From an uncultured Verrucomicrobiota bacterium (GTDB taxonomy: Bacteria > Verrucomicrobiota > Verrucomicrobiia > Limisphaerales > UBA9464): 43,715 bases of DNA. The notes beneath the pieces were generated by a model. That model saw nothing but the letters and a program-made list of their open reading frames with translations, had not been told where the DNA came from and ran no database searches. Positions 32,003-41,439 of this stretch are shown here, piece after piece. The translations under genes were made by a program, and so were the position numbers. Position 1 is the first letter of the stretch. Each line of letters opens with the position of its first letter. The stretch lies in the NCBI GenBank assembly GCA_903916195.1, contig CAIWVP010000050.1, forward strand, positions 1 to 43,715. The letters are read 5' to 3'.

Positions 32003-33259
32003 ATGAGCTCATGGTCTGATCGTCGCGTCGTCGTCACCGGCATCGGCTGCGTCTCCAGCCTCGGGTCCGACCCGGACACGCTCTGGAAGAACATCCTTGC
32101 CGGCCAGTGCGGGATCGACCGCGTGGCCGCCTTCGACATCAGCGCCTACGATTGCCAGATCGCGGCCGAGGTGCGGGGCTTCGACCCGACGCCGGCGTTT
32201 CCCGGCCCGAAGGAGGTCCGCCGGACCGATCGGTTCACGCATTTCGGCGTCTATGCCGGCTGGGGAGCGCTCAAGGATTCCGGGCTCGACCTCGAGAAGG
32301 TCGACCGCGACGAGGTCGGCGTCTTCCTCGGCTCCGGTATCGGCGGCCTGCACACGACGGAGGAGCAGCACAAGATCCTGCTCGCGAAGGGGCCCGGCCG
32401 CGTGTCGCCCTTCATGATCCCGATGCTCATCCTGAACATGGCGTCGGGGCTCTTTTCGCTCTACCACAGGCTGCGCGGCCCGAACTTCGCCACCTGCTCC
32501 GCCTGCGCGACCGCCACGCACGCCCTGGGCGAGGCATGGGCCACGATCAAGCGCGGCGACGCGAGCGTGATGTTCGCCGGCGGCACCGAGGCCACGGTCG
32601 TCCCGCTCGGCATGAGCGGATTCGCGGCGATGAAGGCCATGAGCACGCGCAACGCCGAGCCGAAGCGTGCCTCGCGTCCGTTCGACCGTGATCGTGACGG
32701 CTTCGTGATGGGCGAAGGCGCCGCCGTGCTGGTCCTCGAGGAGCTCGAGCACGCCAAGAAGCGCGGCGCCCGCATCTATTGCGAGGTCATGGGCTACGGC
32801 AACACCGCCGATGCGAACCACATGACCGCGCCCGATCCCGAGGGTGAAGGTGCCGGACGGGCGATGAAGATGGCTTTGCGCCACGCGGGCCTGCGTCCCG
32901 ACCAGGTGGACTACATCAACTGCCACGCGACGAGCACGCCGGTCGGCGACCTCTGCGAGGTGAAGATGATCAAGCGCGTCTTCGGCGACCATGCCTACAA
33001 GCTCGCCGCGAGCGGCACCAAGGGCGCCACCGGACACATGCTCGGCGCGGCAGGCGCGATCGAGATGGCCATCTGCTGCAAGGCGGTCGAGGCACAGGTC
33101 GCGCCGCCGACCATCAACCTCGACGACCCGGACCCCGAGGCCGACCTCGATCTCGTGGCCCACACGCCGCAGGAGCGCAAGATCGACGTCTTCGCCAACA
33201 ACTCGTTCGGGTTCGGCGGCCACAACGCCATCATCGTCGGCCGCCGGTTCGTCGGCTGA
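32003..33259 (+). CDS. fabF: 3-oxoacyl-ACP synthase II
   Basis: The 418-residue condensing enzyme elongates acyl-ACP. The Cys-His-His triad is visible: the nucleophile in TCSACATATHALGEA, His in NCHATSTPVGD and His in GATGHMLGAAG. VVVTGIGCVSSLG at the start and NNSFGFGGHNAIIV at the end are family hallmarks. Length is normal for FabF. A terminator lies between it and acpP, so a separate promoter upstream (T-rich stretch around 31950-31980) is likely but was not resolved. Confidence 0.96.
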   Translation: MSSWSDRRVVVTGIGCVSSLGSDPDTLWKNILAGQCGIDRVAAFDISAYDCQIAAEVRGFDPTPAFPGPKEVRRTDRFTHFGVYAGWGALKDSGLDLEKVDRDEVGVFLGSGIGGLHTTEEQHKILLAKGPGRVSPFMIPMLILNMASGLFSLYHRLRGPNFATCSACATATHALGEAWATIKRGDASVMFAGGTEATVVPLGMSGFAAMKAMSTRNAEPKRASRPFDRDRDGFVMGEGAAVLVLEELEHAKKRGARIYCEVMGYGNTADANHMTAPDPEGEGAGRAMKMALRHAGLRPDQVDYINCHATSTPVGDLCEVKMIKRVFGDHAYKLAASGTKGATGHMLGAAGAIEMAICCKAVEAQVAPPTINLDDPDPEADLDLVAHTPQERKIDVFANNSFGFGGHNAIIVGRRFVG

Positions 33260-33270
33260 GACGGCACGGA

Positions 33271-33292
33271 GCGCGGACGGTCCCGTCCGCGC
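33271..33292. terminator. Hairpin between fabF and the octaheme cytochrome gene
   Basis: GCGCGGACGG and CCGTCCGCGC form a perfect 10-bp inverted repeat with a 2-base centre just after the fabF stop, between convergent genes. It lacks a T-run. Confidence 0.4.
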
Positions 33293-33353
33293 GAAGGGCG
33301 GCCTCACGAGTGCTGTGGGCGGACCTCGCCGGTCCGCGCATCTGCGCCGCGGC

Positions 33354-35270
33354 TCATTCCCGCAAACGGATCGGCTGGGTGTCGCGGTTCTCCAGGAGCC
33401 GGCTGAACCGCCGCTCCATCTCCGGGGCTCCGTCGCCTCCGACCAAGGTCGCGCTCGGTAGCGCGCCACGGGTCTTCGCATCGAGGCGTCCACGCCAGGT
33501 CCCCCAGATCGTGTCCCGCGCTCCGAGCGCCGAGGTCGGCGCGACGGTGTGGTCGTAGCCCGGTGGCGGAGTGTCCCCGGATTGCTTGAGCGAGCGCTCG
33601 GCGACGCAGCGCACGGCCGCGTACGGGTCTTCCATGAGCTGCGCGAGGACCGGTGCGACCCAAGCCTTGCCCGACGCGGCCAGCCCCGGTTCCCAACCCA
33701 GATGCCAGGCGATCAGCGCGCGTTGGCCCGCGTCGCCCGACAGGGCGAGCCGCACCGAATCGGCGACCTGCGCCTGTTCCTCCGTGAGCTTCGGCGCCGG
33801 CTGCCGATACCACTTCTCGAGATGTCCGGCGGTCCATCCGAGCGTCCGGTCGAGATGGCAAAGGTTGCACGCATTGGGCCGTCCGGTGGCCAGCTCCACC
33901 GCCACCCGCGGGCTGCTGATCTCGTGGCTGCGGATGGCCTTGAGCACGCCGTAGGTGGTGTGCGGCATGTGGCAATTCTGGCAATCGCTGCCGCTGGAAC
34001 CGTCGGCGTGGTGCGTGTGGGCCGTCAGCTTCGCCGGGTCACGGAGCGGTTCGTGGCACTGGGTGCAGGAACGGTTGCCGCTCCGGTTCTTCGCCAACTG
34101 GTCGTCGGGTTCGCCGGAATGGAGCGAATGGCAGGAGATGCACGTGAACTTGCCGCCGGCGTAGCAGGGCGACTCGATGAGCCCGTTGTGCTCGCGCCCG
34201 CTCACGCGGATCATGCCGTCCGGCCAGAAGAAATCGCGCATCAGGTCGGGGTTGCCCGCGAGCACCTTCTGGAGCCATGGCTGCCGGTCGATCCGGCGCG
34301 GTCGGATGATCGGCGTGGTGGCTTCCAGGTCGTCGCCCGGCCGGTATCGGAAGCCGTTCTGCGACCAGCCTTCGTTGCCGTCGTACCACTTCATCGAGTG
34401 GCAGAAGGCGCACACCTGGGCGGAGCGCTTCGGGTCGAGTTTCTCGGGCTGGATGATCCCGTGGTCGAAGCCGGGGACCTTGGTGTCCTTGCCGGCCTTC
34501 TTCGCGGCCTGCTCGATCGCGGTGTGCCGGTCCGCCGGTCCGTGGCATGCCTCGCACGAGATGCCGAACTCGGCCACGCGGGTGTCGAAGGACCGGTTCG
34601 CACGGTCCATGTGCGGCTCCGGTCCGGTCGTGTGGCAACGGTTGCAGACGATGTTCCAGACCTCCGACCGGTGGACCATGTCGGGCGGGCGGATGAAGGT
34701 GGAATTGCGCGGGACCCAACGTTGCTCGGGGATCAGCCAGGTGAACGGGAACCCGACCTGGGTGTTGCCCGCGCCGTTCGGTACCCAAAAGACCTGCATG
34801 TGGTGCGAGCCGGTCACCAGACCGAGCCGGGCCTCGACCGCTTCCGGAGCCGCGGATTCGGGGCCGGGGACGACGACCTTCTCCATCCGCACCCAGAACT
34901 CGTTGCTCCTCTGGCCCAGGGTGAAACGGGTGTTGTCGTTGGTGAGCACGACCCCATCGAACTTCGCCTGCACCGCCCCGGGCGCCGCCAGCTGCGTCAT
35001 GGTGCGGTGATAGCTGCGGTGCCAGCTGGCATGCTGGTCCGCGTGGCACTCGCGGCACGCCTCGGACCCGATGTATCCCGGCACCTTGCCGACCCGGGGA
35101 AGCACCTCCTCGAAACCATCCGTCTCCGCCACGGCGATGGAAGTTGGAACGGGTGCCGCGGTCGCGGGGACCGGCGGCGCGGCGGCGCCCGGCGAAGGTT
35201 CCCGGGAACACCCGGCAAGCCACGACACCCAGAGCGCGAACCCGAACCGGATGGTCCACCGCAAGTGCAT
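33354..35270 (-). CDS. Octaheme c-type cytochrome lipoprotein with C-terminal HEAT-like region
   Basis: The 638-residue protein has a lipoprotein signal with lipobox LAGC (Cys21) and a Pro/Ala-rich linker. Eight CxxCH heme sites follow, at Cys72, 209, 239, 287, 377, 402, 430 and 468 (CRECH, CNRCH, CEACH, CAFCH, CISCH, CTQCH, CQNCH, CNLCH). The spacing resembles cytochrome c554-like multiheme proteins. After the last heme, residues 480-600 look helical with HEAT-like units (ALIAWHLGWEPG, YAAVRCVAERSL). It should sit on a membrane facing the periplasm and carry electrons or act as an oxidoreductase; the substrate is not evident. It is divergent from the PVC-type dehydrogenase gene (254 bases between). 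Confidence 0.85.
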   Translation of the reverse strand: MHLRWTIRFGFALWVSWLAGCSREPSPGAAAPPVPATAAPVPTSIAVAETDGFEEVLPRVGKVPGYIGSEACRECHADQHASWHRSYHRTMTQLAAPGAVQAKFDGVVLTNDNTRFTLGQRSNEFWVRMEKVVVPGPESAAPEAVEARLGLVTGSHHMQVFWVPNGAGNTQVGFPFTWLIPEQRWVPRNSTFIRPPDMVHRSEVWNIVCNRCHTTGPEPHMDRANRSFDTRVAEFGISCEACHGPADRHTAIEQAAKKAGKDTKVPGFDHGIIQPEKLDPKRSAQVCAFCHSMKWYDGNEGWSQNGFRYRPGDDLEATTPIIRPRRIDRQPWLQKVLAGNPDLMRDFFWPDGMIRVSGREHNGLIESPCYAGGKFTCISCHSLHSGEPDDQLAKNRSGNRSCTQCHEPLRDPAKLTAHTHHADGSSGSDCQNCHMPHTTYGVLKAIRSHEISSPRVAVELATGRPNACNLCHLDRTLGWTAGHLEKWYRQPAPKLTEEQAQVADSVRLALSGDAGQRALIAWHLGWEPGLAASGKAWVAPVLAQLMEDPYAAVRCVAERSLKQSGDTPPPGYDHTVAPTSALGARDTIWGTWRGRLDAKTRGALPSATLVGGDGAPEMERRFSRLLENRDTQPIRLRE

Positions 35271-35372
35271 GCCCGCAGCCTGCGTCGACCCGGGGCCGAT
35301 GGCAACCCGGCGCCAAGGGGGCCTGCTTTCCGGGTCGCCCCGGAGACGTCGTCCTGGAGCGCCGACACGGGG

Positions 35373-35391
35373 CCTGAAACCGGTTTACAGG
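35373..35391. promoter_or_regulatory. Near-perfect palindrome in the divergent cytochrome promoter region
   Basis: The 19-base CCTGAAACCGGTTTACAGG differs from a perfect palindrome only at one symmetric pair. It lies in the 254-base gap between the two divergent cytochrome genes and could be an operator; no regulator is known. Confidence 0.35.
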
Positions 35392-35524
35392 ATGACTTTT
35401 GCCCCGGCAGTCTCCGGTCCGAAAACATCCCGGAAAGCGCCCACCCAGCTTGGAGCCGAACCTTTTGGGTGGAGCGCTGGGGGGCGGGCCATCCGATCCC
35501 CGGGATCACGACGAGAACCGATCC

Positions 35525-38500
35525 GTGACCTCCCATCCTTCGCACCTCGTCATCGCCTTCGCCCTTGCCGCTTCCGCCTTCGCCATGGATCCCGCCGCGC
35601 GGGCCGAGGATGAGCTGAGCTTGGGGGTGCGGACCACCGCGCCGCTGCCGCCGGCCGACCAGCGCGCGAAGTTCAAGCTGCCGCCCGGGTTCGAGATCCA
35701 GCTCGTGGCCGCGGAGCCGGACATCAACAAACCCTTCAACCTGGCCTTCGACGCCACGGGACGGCTTTGGACGACGACCAGCATCGAGTATCCGTGGGCC
35801 GCGCCGACCCACCGCGTCGGGCGCGACCGGTTGATGATCTTCGAGGATTTCGGCCCCGACGGACGCGCGCGGAAAGTCACCCAGTTCGCCGACGGCCTGA
35901 ACATCCCCATCGGCGTCTACCCCTTCCGCACCGACGACCAGCACTGGAAGGCCGTCGTCTGGAGCATCCCCGACATCTGGCTGCTGGAGGACACCGACGG
36001 CGACGGCAAGGCGGACAAGCGCACCGTCCTTTACGGGCCGTTCGACCACACGCGCGACACGCACGGCAACCAGGCCTCGTTCCGGCGCGGCTTCGACGGA
36101 TGGCTCTACGCCACGCACGGCTACAACAACGATTCCCATGTCACCGCGCGCGACGGCAGCCACGTGGACCTCAACTCCGGCAACACCTACCGCATCCGCC
36201 TCGACGGCTCGCGCATCGAGCAGCACACCCACGGGCAGGTGAACCCCTTCGGCCTCGCGTGGGACGCCCGCGGCAACCTCTACTCCAGCGACTGCCACAG
36301 CGCGCCCATCTACCAACTGCTCGACGGCGGCTGGTATCCGAGCTTCGGCAAGCCGCACGACGGCCTCGGCTACGCGCCGGTCATGCTGGAGCACGCCCAC
36401 GGCAGCACCGCCATCGACGGCGCCTTCTATTACAACGACGACCTGTGGCCGGCCGAGTACCAGGACACCTTCTTCATCGGCAACGTGATGACCAGCCGGT
36501 TGAACCGTGACAAGATCACCTTCACCGGCTCGACACCGAAGGCCACCGAGCAACCCGATTTCCTGACCACGACCGATCCGTGGTTCCGTCCGGTCGACAA
36601 CCTCCTGGGGCCGGACGGCGCTCTCTACATCGCGGATTTCTACAACCGCATCATCGGCCACTACGAGGTGCCGCTGGTGCATCCGGGCCGCGACCGCGAG
36701 CGCGGCCGCATCTGGCGCGTGGTGTACACCAACACCGTAGCCGCCGACGTAAGGAGGCGGACGGATGGCAACAAGCCTTCGGACCTCCGCCTCGTCACCT
36801 CGGCGGCTTCCTACCTCCGTCCGGCGGCGCTTCCCCAGGACCTCGACGGGCTGATCGGCGAACTCGGCTCGCCGAACCTCACGCGGCGGCTGCTGGCGAT
36901 GGGCGAGATCCAGGACCGGTTCGGTGGATCTGCCGTCGGTGAGCTCGGCAAAGCCATGGAGCGGCTTCGCGGTGTCGCCCCGGCCGGAGTCGGATCCAGT
37001 GCCGCGTTCCAGCATGTGCATCTGCTTTGGATGCTGGAGCGTCTTGGTTCGGCGGGGAGTTGGCTGGATCAGGCGGCCCTCGCCGCGGATCCGCTTCTGC
37101 GCATCCATGCGCAGCGGGTGCTGGCCGAACGCGGCCACAAGGCCGGCGCGTCCGGATCCGGCTCGGTTGGCGATCTGGGCACGAAGCTCGCTCAGTTGTC
37201 CGTTCCTGCCTTGCAGGACCCCGACGCGCTGGTCCGACGTTGCGCCGCCGAAGCGCTCGGGAACTGGCCCGCCTTCGGCCATCTCCGCCCGCTGCTTGAT
37301 CTGCGGGAAAAAGTTCCCGCCGAGGACACCCACCTGCTCTACGTCGTCCGCAAAGCCATCCGCGACCAACTGGAGGCACCGGCCATCTTCGAGCAGGTGC
37401 TCGCCAGGACCGATTGGTCGGCGTCGGACGTGCGCGCATTGACCGACGTGGCCGTCGCGGTGCAGACGCCCCAGGCCGCGAGCTTCCTCATCCGCCAGTT
37501 GTCCTCGCTGCCCGAGACCGGTTCACCGTCGGTGGGCGATGTGCTCAAGCACGCCGCCCGCTTCGCACCGGAGGCCGAGCTGTCGGGACTCGTCGGCTTC
37601 ATGCGCACGCGTTTCGCCGGGCGGACGGAACCGCAGCTCGCGCTCTTCCAGGCGGTCGACCAAGGCCTGCGCCAACGCGGTGCCGTCGTTCCGGCGTCCG
37701 TCCGCGCCTGGGGCGCCGAGCTGGTCGGCAAGCTGCTCGCCGCCGACACCGCGTCGTCGTGGTCAAACACCCTGGTCGACGCCGCGCCGACCGAGAACCC
37801 GTGGGATTTCCTGGACCGGAAACGTTCCGACGGGAAGACGATGCGCGCCCTGTCGAGCATCCCGCGCGGTGAAGGCCTGACCGGCACGCTGCGGTCCCCG
37901 GCCTTCGCAGCCGGCCCGTCCCTCGGTTTCTGGTTCTGCGGGCACGACGGGTTCCCCGGCAAGCCGTCGCAGAAGCTCAACGTCGCCCGCCTCCGCGATG
38001 CGAAGGACGGCACCGTGTTGCGCGAGGCCGCGCCGCCGAGGAACGACGTCGCCCAGCGGATCTCCTGGGACACCGGGGCGATCCAAGGCCGGCAGGTCTA
38101 TCTCGAGTTCACCGACACCGACACCGGCGACGCCTACGCTTGGATCGCCTTCGGCGACATCGAGGGCGGTCCCGCCATGCCGGCGTCGTCGCCGCGCGCC
38201 TCGGCCGAGCGCACCGCCGGCGCCGCCGATCTGGCCGCCAAGCTCGGGCTCCACGACATCGCTCCTCAACTGAAGGAGCTCGCTTTGCGTCCGGGCGATC
38301 CCGACGCGCGCGCCGCCGCCGGCAAGGGGCTCGCCGCGTTGGACCCCGCCGCGGCCATCGCCGCGCTCGGGCCTCTGCTCGCGGACGGCGACCAGCCGTT
38401 GGTCGTGCGCGAGCAGTTCGGCGTCACTTTGGCCGAGCTCAACTCCGTCGCCGGCCGCGCGCCGTTGCTCGCCTCGATCAAGAGCCTGCCGTTCCGCATC

Positions 38501-39163
38501 CAGCAGCGCTGGGCGGTCCCGCTGTGCGCGACGCGCGACGGGGCGGACGCCTTCCTCAAGGCCATCGAGCAAGGCGACGCCTCGCCGCGGATCCTGCAGA
38601 TGGCGAGCGCGCGAGGACGGCTCCAGCGCGCGGATCCGCCCGGATGGCAGGCCCGTTTCGAGAAGCTGACCCAGGATCTCCAGCCGATGGACGAGGCGCG
38701 CGGGAAGCTGATCGCCGCCCGCATGGATGCCTTCCGCGCGGCATCCGCCGCCGATCCAGCCGAGGGCCGTCGCGTCTTCGATGCGAACTGCGCCGCCTGC
38801 CACCAGATCGAAGGCAAGGGCGGGCTCGTCGGGCCGCAGCTCACCGGCATCGGCGTGCGCGGCGTCGAACGGTTGTGCGAGGACGTGCTCGACCCGAACC
38901 TCAACGTGGACCGCGCCTTCCGGCAGACCGTCATCGTGCTCAAGGACGGCGATGTGCAGAGCGGGTTGTTCCGCCGCGAGGAAGGCGACCTGCTGGTCTT
39001 CGCCGACGGCACGGGCAAGGAGTTCTCGCTGAAGAAGGCCGACGTGGCCGAGCGGAAGGAGAGCGACCTGTCGCTGATGCCCGAGAACCTCGGCGAGACC
39101 CTCCCTGCGGCGCAGTTCAGCCAACTGCTCGCTTACCTGCTCTCGCAACGGCCGGGGAAGTGA
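35525..39163 (+). CDS. PVC-type membrane-bound dehydrogenase / HEAT / cytochrome c fusion
   Basis: The 1212-residue protein has a signal peptide (GTG start, to about residue 27). Its N-terminal six-bladed propeller dehydrogenase domain covers about 40-420 (FKLPPGFEIQLVAAEPDI, DTDGDGKADKRTVLYG, NPFGLAWDARGNLYSSD, DGALYIADFYNRIIGHYEVP). HEAT-like repeats cover about 430-760. A beta-rich segment with GFWFCGHDGFPG lies near 795-880, more helical repeats follow, and a C-terminal cytochrome c domain has CAACH near 1089-1093. This architecture is typical of Planctomycetes and Verrucomicrobia. It is presumed to oxidise a sugar or alcohol in the periplasm and pass electrons to its own heme; the substrate is unknown. 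GTG 35525 was chosen for its signal peptide; the frame is open to 35399. Confidence 0.85.
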   Translation: MTSHPSHLVIAFALAASAFAMDPAARAEDELSLGVRTTAPLPPADQRAKFKLPPGFEIQLVAAEPDINKPFNLAFDATGRLWTTTSIEYPWAAPTHRVGRDRLMIFEDFGPDGRARKVTQFADGLNIPIGVYPFRTDDQHWKAVVWSIPDIWLLEDTDGDGKADKRTVLYGPFDHTRDTHGNQASFRRGFDGWLYATHGYNNDSHVTARDGSHVDLNSGNTYRIRLDGSRIEQHTHGQVNPFGLAWDARGNLYSSDCHSAPIYQLLDGGWYPSFGKPHDGLGYAPVMLEHAHGSTAIDGAFYYNDDLWPAEYQDTFFIGNVMTSRLNRDKITFTGSTPKATEQPDFLTTTDPWFRPVDNLLGPDGALYIADFYNRIIGHYEVPLVHPGRDRERGRIWRVVYTNTVAADVRRRTDGNKPSDLRLVTSAASYLRPAALPQDLDGLIGELGSPNLTRRLLAMGEIQDRFGGSAVGELGKAMERLRGVAPAGVGSSAAFQHVHLLWMLERLGSAGSWLDQAALAADPLLRIHAQRVLAERGHKAGASGSGSVGDLGTKLAQLSVPALQDPDALVRRCAAEALGNWPAFGHLRPLLDLREKVPAEDTHLLYVVRKAIRDQLEAPAIFEQVLARTDWSASDVRALTDVAVAVQTPQAASFLIRQLSSLPETGSPSVGDVLKHAARFAPEAELSGLVGFMRTRFAGRTEPQLALFQAVDQGLRQRGAVVPASVRAWGAELVGKLLAADTASSWSNTLVDAAPTENPWDFLDRKRSDGKTMRALSSIPRGEGLTGTLRSPAFAAGPSLGFWFCGHDGFPGKPSQKLNVARLRDAKDGTVLREAAPPRNDVAQRISWDTGAIQGRQVYLEFTDTDTGDAYAWIAFGDIEGGPAMPASSPRASAERTAGAADLAAKLGLHDIAPQLKELALRPGDPDARAAAGKGLAALDPAAAIAALGPLLADGDQPLVVREQFGVTLAELNSVAGRAPLLASIKSLPFRIQQRWAVPLCATRDGADAFLKAIEQGDASPRILQMASARGRLQRADPPGWQARFEKLTQDLQPMDEARGKLIAARMDAFRAASAADPAEGRRVFDANCAACHQIEGKGGLVGPQLTGIGVRGVERLCEDVLDPNLNVDRAFRQTVIVLKDGDVQSGLFRREEGDLLVFADGTGKEFSLKKADVAERKESDLSLMPENLGETLPAAQFSQLLAYLLSQRPGK

Positions 39164-39177
39164 GCGCGGGAACGACA

Positions 39178-39207
39178 ACGGGCCGGCCCCTCGCGAGGCC
39201 GGCCCGT
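39178..39207. terminator. Bidirectional terminator hairpin between convergent genes
   Basis: ACGGGCCGGCC and GGCCGGCCCGT form a perfect 11-bp stem around an 8-base loop, between the dehydrogenase gene and the cysteine desulfurase gene. It lacks a clear T-run on either side. Confidence 0.6.
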
Positions 39208-39224
39208 GATACAGTTCCCTTGGG

Positions 39225-40496
39225 TCAAGCCGTGACGACCTCTTCCTTCTGGCGCGCCTCGGCGAGGTCGGATTCGTGCTTCACTCTCGCGGCGTCGATG
39301 TCGTAGGCGTCGTTGTCCGGATGCTCCGGGTTCAACGGCGAGATATCGCGGAGCTTCTGGATCAGGCCGGGCAGGTGCTTGATCAGATAGTCCACGTCCT
39401 CGTCGGTGTTGTAGATGCCGAGGCTGAAGCGCACCGAGCCGCGCGCCCGCATCGGCGGCAGGCCCATGGCCATCAGGACGTGCGAAGGATCGAGCGAGCC
39501 GGTGGTGCAGGCCGAGCCGCTGCTGGCGCAGATGCCCAGACCGTCGAGCAGGAGCAGGATGGCCTCGGCCTCGACGAAATCGAACGCGATGTTGGCCGTG
39601 TTGGGCAGGCGATGCTCTTTGTTCCCGTTGCGGACCGTGTTCGGGATGTTCGTGAGGATGAAGTTCTCCAAGCGGTCGCGCAGCGCGCGGACGCGGGTGT
39701 TCTCGTCATGGAGCGACGCGGTGGCCAGGTCCGCCGCCCGGCCGAAGGCGACGATGTTGGCCACGCTCTCGGTGCCGCCGCGGCGGCCGCGCTCCTGGTG
39801 CCCGCCGATGACGTAGGGTTGGTACTTGGTCCGGCGCTTCACGTAGAGCATGCCCACGCCCTTCGGGGCATGGAGCTTGTGCGCGGAGAGGGAGAGGAAA
39901 TCCACGCCGAGCTCCTTCACGTCGAGCTTCAGCTTGCCGGGGACCTGCACGGCATCGGTGTGGCAGAGCACGCCTTTGCTGCGGCAGATGGCGGCGACCT
40001 CGGCGACGGGGAAGAGCACGCCGGTCTCGTTGTTGGCCATCATCACCGACACGATGGCGGTATCGGGCCGGATCGCCTTCTCGAGCCGGTGGACATCGAG
40101 CGAACCGTCGCTCTCGACCGGCAGATAGGTGACGTCGTGGCCCTTGCGTTGGAGGAACTCGCCGAAGTTGATGTTCGCCGAGTGCTCGACCGCGGTGGTG
40201 ATGACGTGCTTCTTGCCCGGGTTCATGAACAGCGCGCTGCTGATGGCGCTGTTGTTCGACTCCGTGCCGCAACTGGTGAAGATGACCTCCTTCGGGTCGG
40301 CGTTGATGAGCGCCGCCACCTGGGCACGGGCGTTCTCGACATGGCCGTGGACCTGAGCGCCGAAGGCGTAGGCGCTCGAAGGGTTGCCCCACATCTCGCG
40401 GAGGAACGGGACCATCGTGTCCACCACCTCCGGTGCGACGCGGGTTGTGGCGTTGTTGTCGAAGTAATAGACCTTTTTCGGGGCGGGCTGGCTCAT
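39225..40496 (-). CDS. Cysteine desulfurase (NifS/IscS class)
   Basis: The 423-residue PLP enzyme supplies sulfur for Fe-S clusters and other cofactors. Motifs are VYYFDNNATTRVAP near the start, the PLP Lys in SLSAHKLHAPKG, TAVEHSANI, and the mobile Cys loop ASSGSACTTGSLDPSHVL near residues 332-349. The long class I loop marks the NifS/IscS type, not SufS. A charged C-terminal tail of about 25 residues (DNDAYDIDAARVKHESDLAEARQ, in part) is longer than usual. No iscU or nifU is adjacent; sufE lies far away at 1220-1633. It is divergent from clpS. Confidence 0.92.
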   Translation of the reverse strand: MSQPAPKKVYYFDNNATTRVAPEVVDTMVPFLREMWGNPSSAYAFGAQVHGHVENARAQVAALINADPKEVIFTSCGTESNNSAISSALFMNPGKKHVITTAVEHSANINFGEFLQRKGHDVTYLPVESDGSLDVHRLEKAIRPDTAIVSVMMANNETGVLFPVAEVAAICRSKGVLCHTDAVQVPGKLKLDVKELGVDFLSLSAHKLHAPKGVGMLYVKRRTKYQPYVIGGHQERGRRGGTESVANIVAFGRAADLATASLHDENTRVRALRDRLENFILTNIPNTVRNGNKEHRLPNTANIAFDFVEAEAILLLLDGLGICASSGSACTTGSLDPSHVLMAMGLPPMRARGSVRFSLGIYNTDEDVDYLIKHLPGLIQKLRDISPLNPEHPDNDAYDIDAARVKHESDLAEARQKEEVVTA

Positions 40497-40651
40497 AGAC
40501 GTCGGGAAACCAAAGCGGACAAAAAGACTCCGCTAGGTTAAGGGGCCGCGAAGTCGGTGCAAGGCGGGAAAAATCCCGCGCCCCGGTCCGTCCGAAAGAA
40601 TGCCGGATCCCGCACCTTGAGGCCCTCCCGACCGGCTGCTAACGTCGGCGG

Positions 40652-40960
40652 GTGCCGGAGATACTGGAACCCCCCGTCCGTCCTGGCGTCGTCCCGATCC
40701 TGGAGGACCAGCCGAAGCGGACCCGCGAGCCGGGTTACCTCGTCATCTGCTGGAATGATCCGGTGAACCTCATGCCCTACGTCACCCATGTCTTCCAGGC
40801 CGTCTTTGGCTGGGACCGACCGCGGGCCGAGAAGCACATGAAAGAGGTCCACGAGAACGGCAAGAGCGTGCTGGCCAAGGAAGGCTTCGAGAAGGCGGAG
40901 TTCTACGTCCACGAACTCCAGAAGTATTCTCTCCAGGCCACCATGGAGCCGGAAGCATGA
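40652..40960 (+). CDS. clpS: ATP-dependent Clp protease adaptor ClpS
   Basis: The 102-residue adaptor delivers proteins with N-terminal Phe, Leu, Trp or Tyr to ClpAP. The N-degron pocket is visible: the Asn-Asp of CWNDPVNLMPYV (about residues 33-44) with its gatekeeper Met, and the His in KEVHENGKSV. The form NDPVNLM is closer to actinobacterial ClpS than to the E. coli one. It starts at GTG 40652, and its stop overlaps the next start (ATGA). With DUF2017 and aat it forms a compact three-gene unit. Confidence 0.92.
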   Translation: MPEILEPPVRPGVVPILEDQPKRTREPGYLVICWNDPVNLMPYVTHVFQAVFGWDRPRAEKHMKEVHENGKSVLAKEGFEKAEFYVHELQKYSLQATMEPEA

Positions 40961-41439
40961 AGCTGCTCTCCCGCGATCCCGACCGACTCGTGTTCCGCCT
41001 CACCAAGCGCGACCACGAGGCGCTCCTCACCGTCCTGCGCCTCGGCCCGCTCTTCCCCCGCCAGGGCAAGCCGATCAGCCGCGATGCGGCCGGCCTCGAG
41101 AAGCTCCGCGCCGCCCAAGAGGACCTCGATGCGGCCTTGGCGGAGCACCGCCGATCCCGGGTCGCCGAGGTCGAGGCCCTGATCGCCGATCCCGCGCGGT
41201 GCGCGCCGCTCAAGCCGTCCGGTTGGAAGCTGACGCTCTCGACGGCCGGATCGGAGGCGCTTCTCCAGCTGCTCAACGAGATCCGCGTCGGCGCGTGGGA
41301 AAAGCTCGGGGCCCCGGATTTCGGTGCGAACGAACGGCCCAAGATCGACGAGGAGAATCTTCTCGGGCTCTGGGCCTTCCAGTTGAGCGAAGTCTTCCAA
41401 GGCGTGCTGCTCGACGCACTCGTCGGCGAGGACGGATGA
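40957..41439 (+). CDS. DUF2017-like protein in the clpS-aat unit
   Basis: The 160-residue soluble protein is mostly helical in appearance. The N-terminal half has DHEALLTVLRLGPLFP, and the C-terminal half has a conserved-looking LLGLWAFQLSEVFQGVLLDAL segment. Its position right after clpS and its length match the DUF2017 family, which accompanies clpS in Actinobacteria; the family assignment is from memory of that context and the C-terminal pattern. Function is unknown; a link to ClpS-mediated degradation is inferred from 4-base overlaps on both sides (ATGA with clpS and with aat). Confidence 0.72.
   Translation: MKLLSRDPDRLVFRLTKRDHEALLTVLRLGPLFPRQGKPISRDAAGLEKLRAAQEDLDAALAEHRRSRVAEVEALIADPARCAPLKPSGWKLTLSTAGSEALLQLLNEIRVGAWEKLGAPDFGANERPKIDEENLLGLWAFQLSEVFQGVLLDALVGEDG

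Noticed and set aside
34997-37369. A 790-codon minus-strand frame
   Set aside because: It is antisense to the PVC-type dehydrogenase, whose domains are unmistakable.
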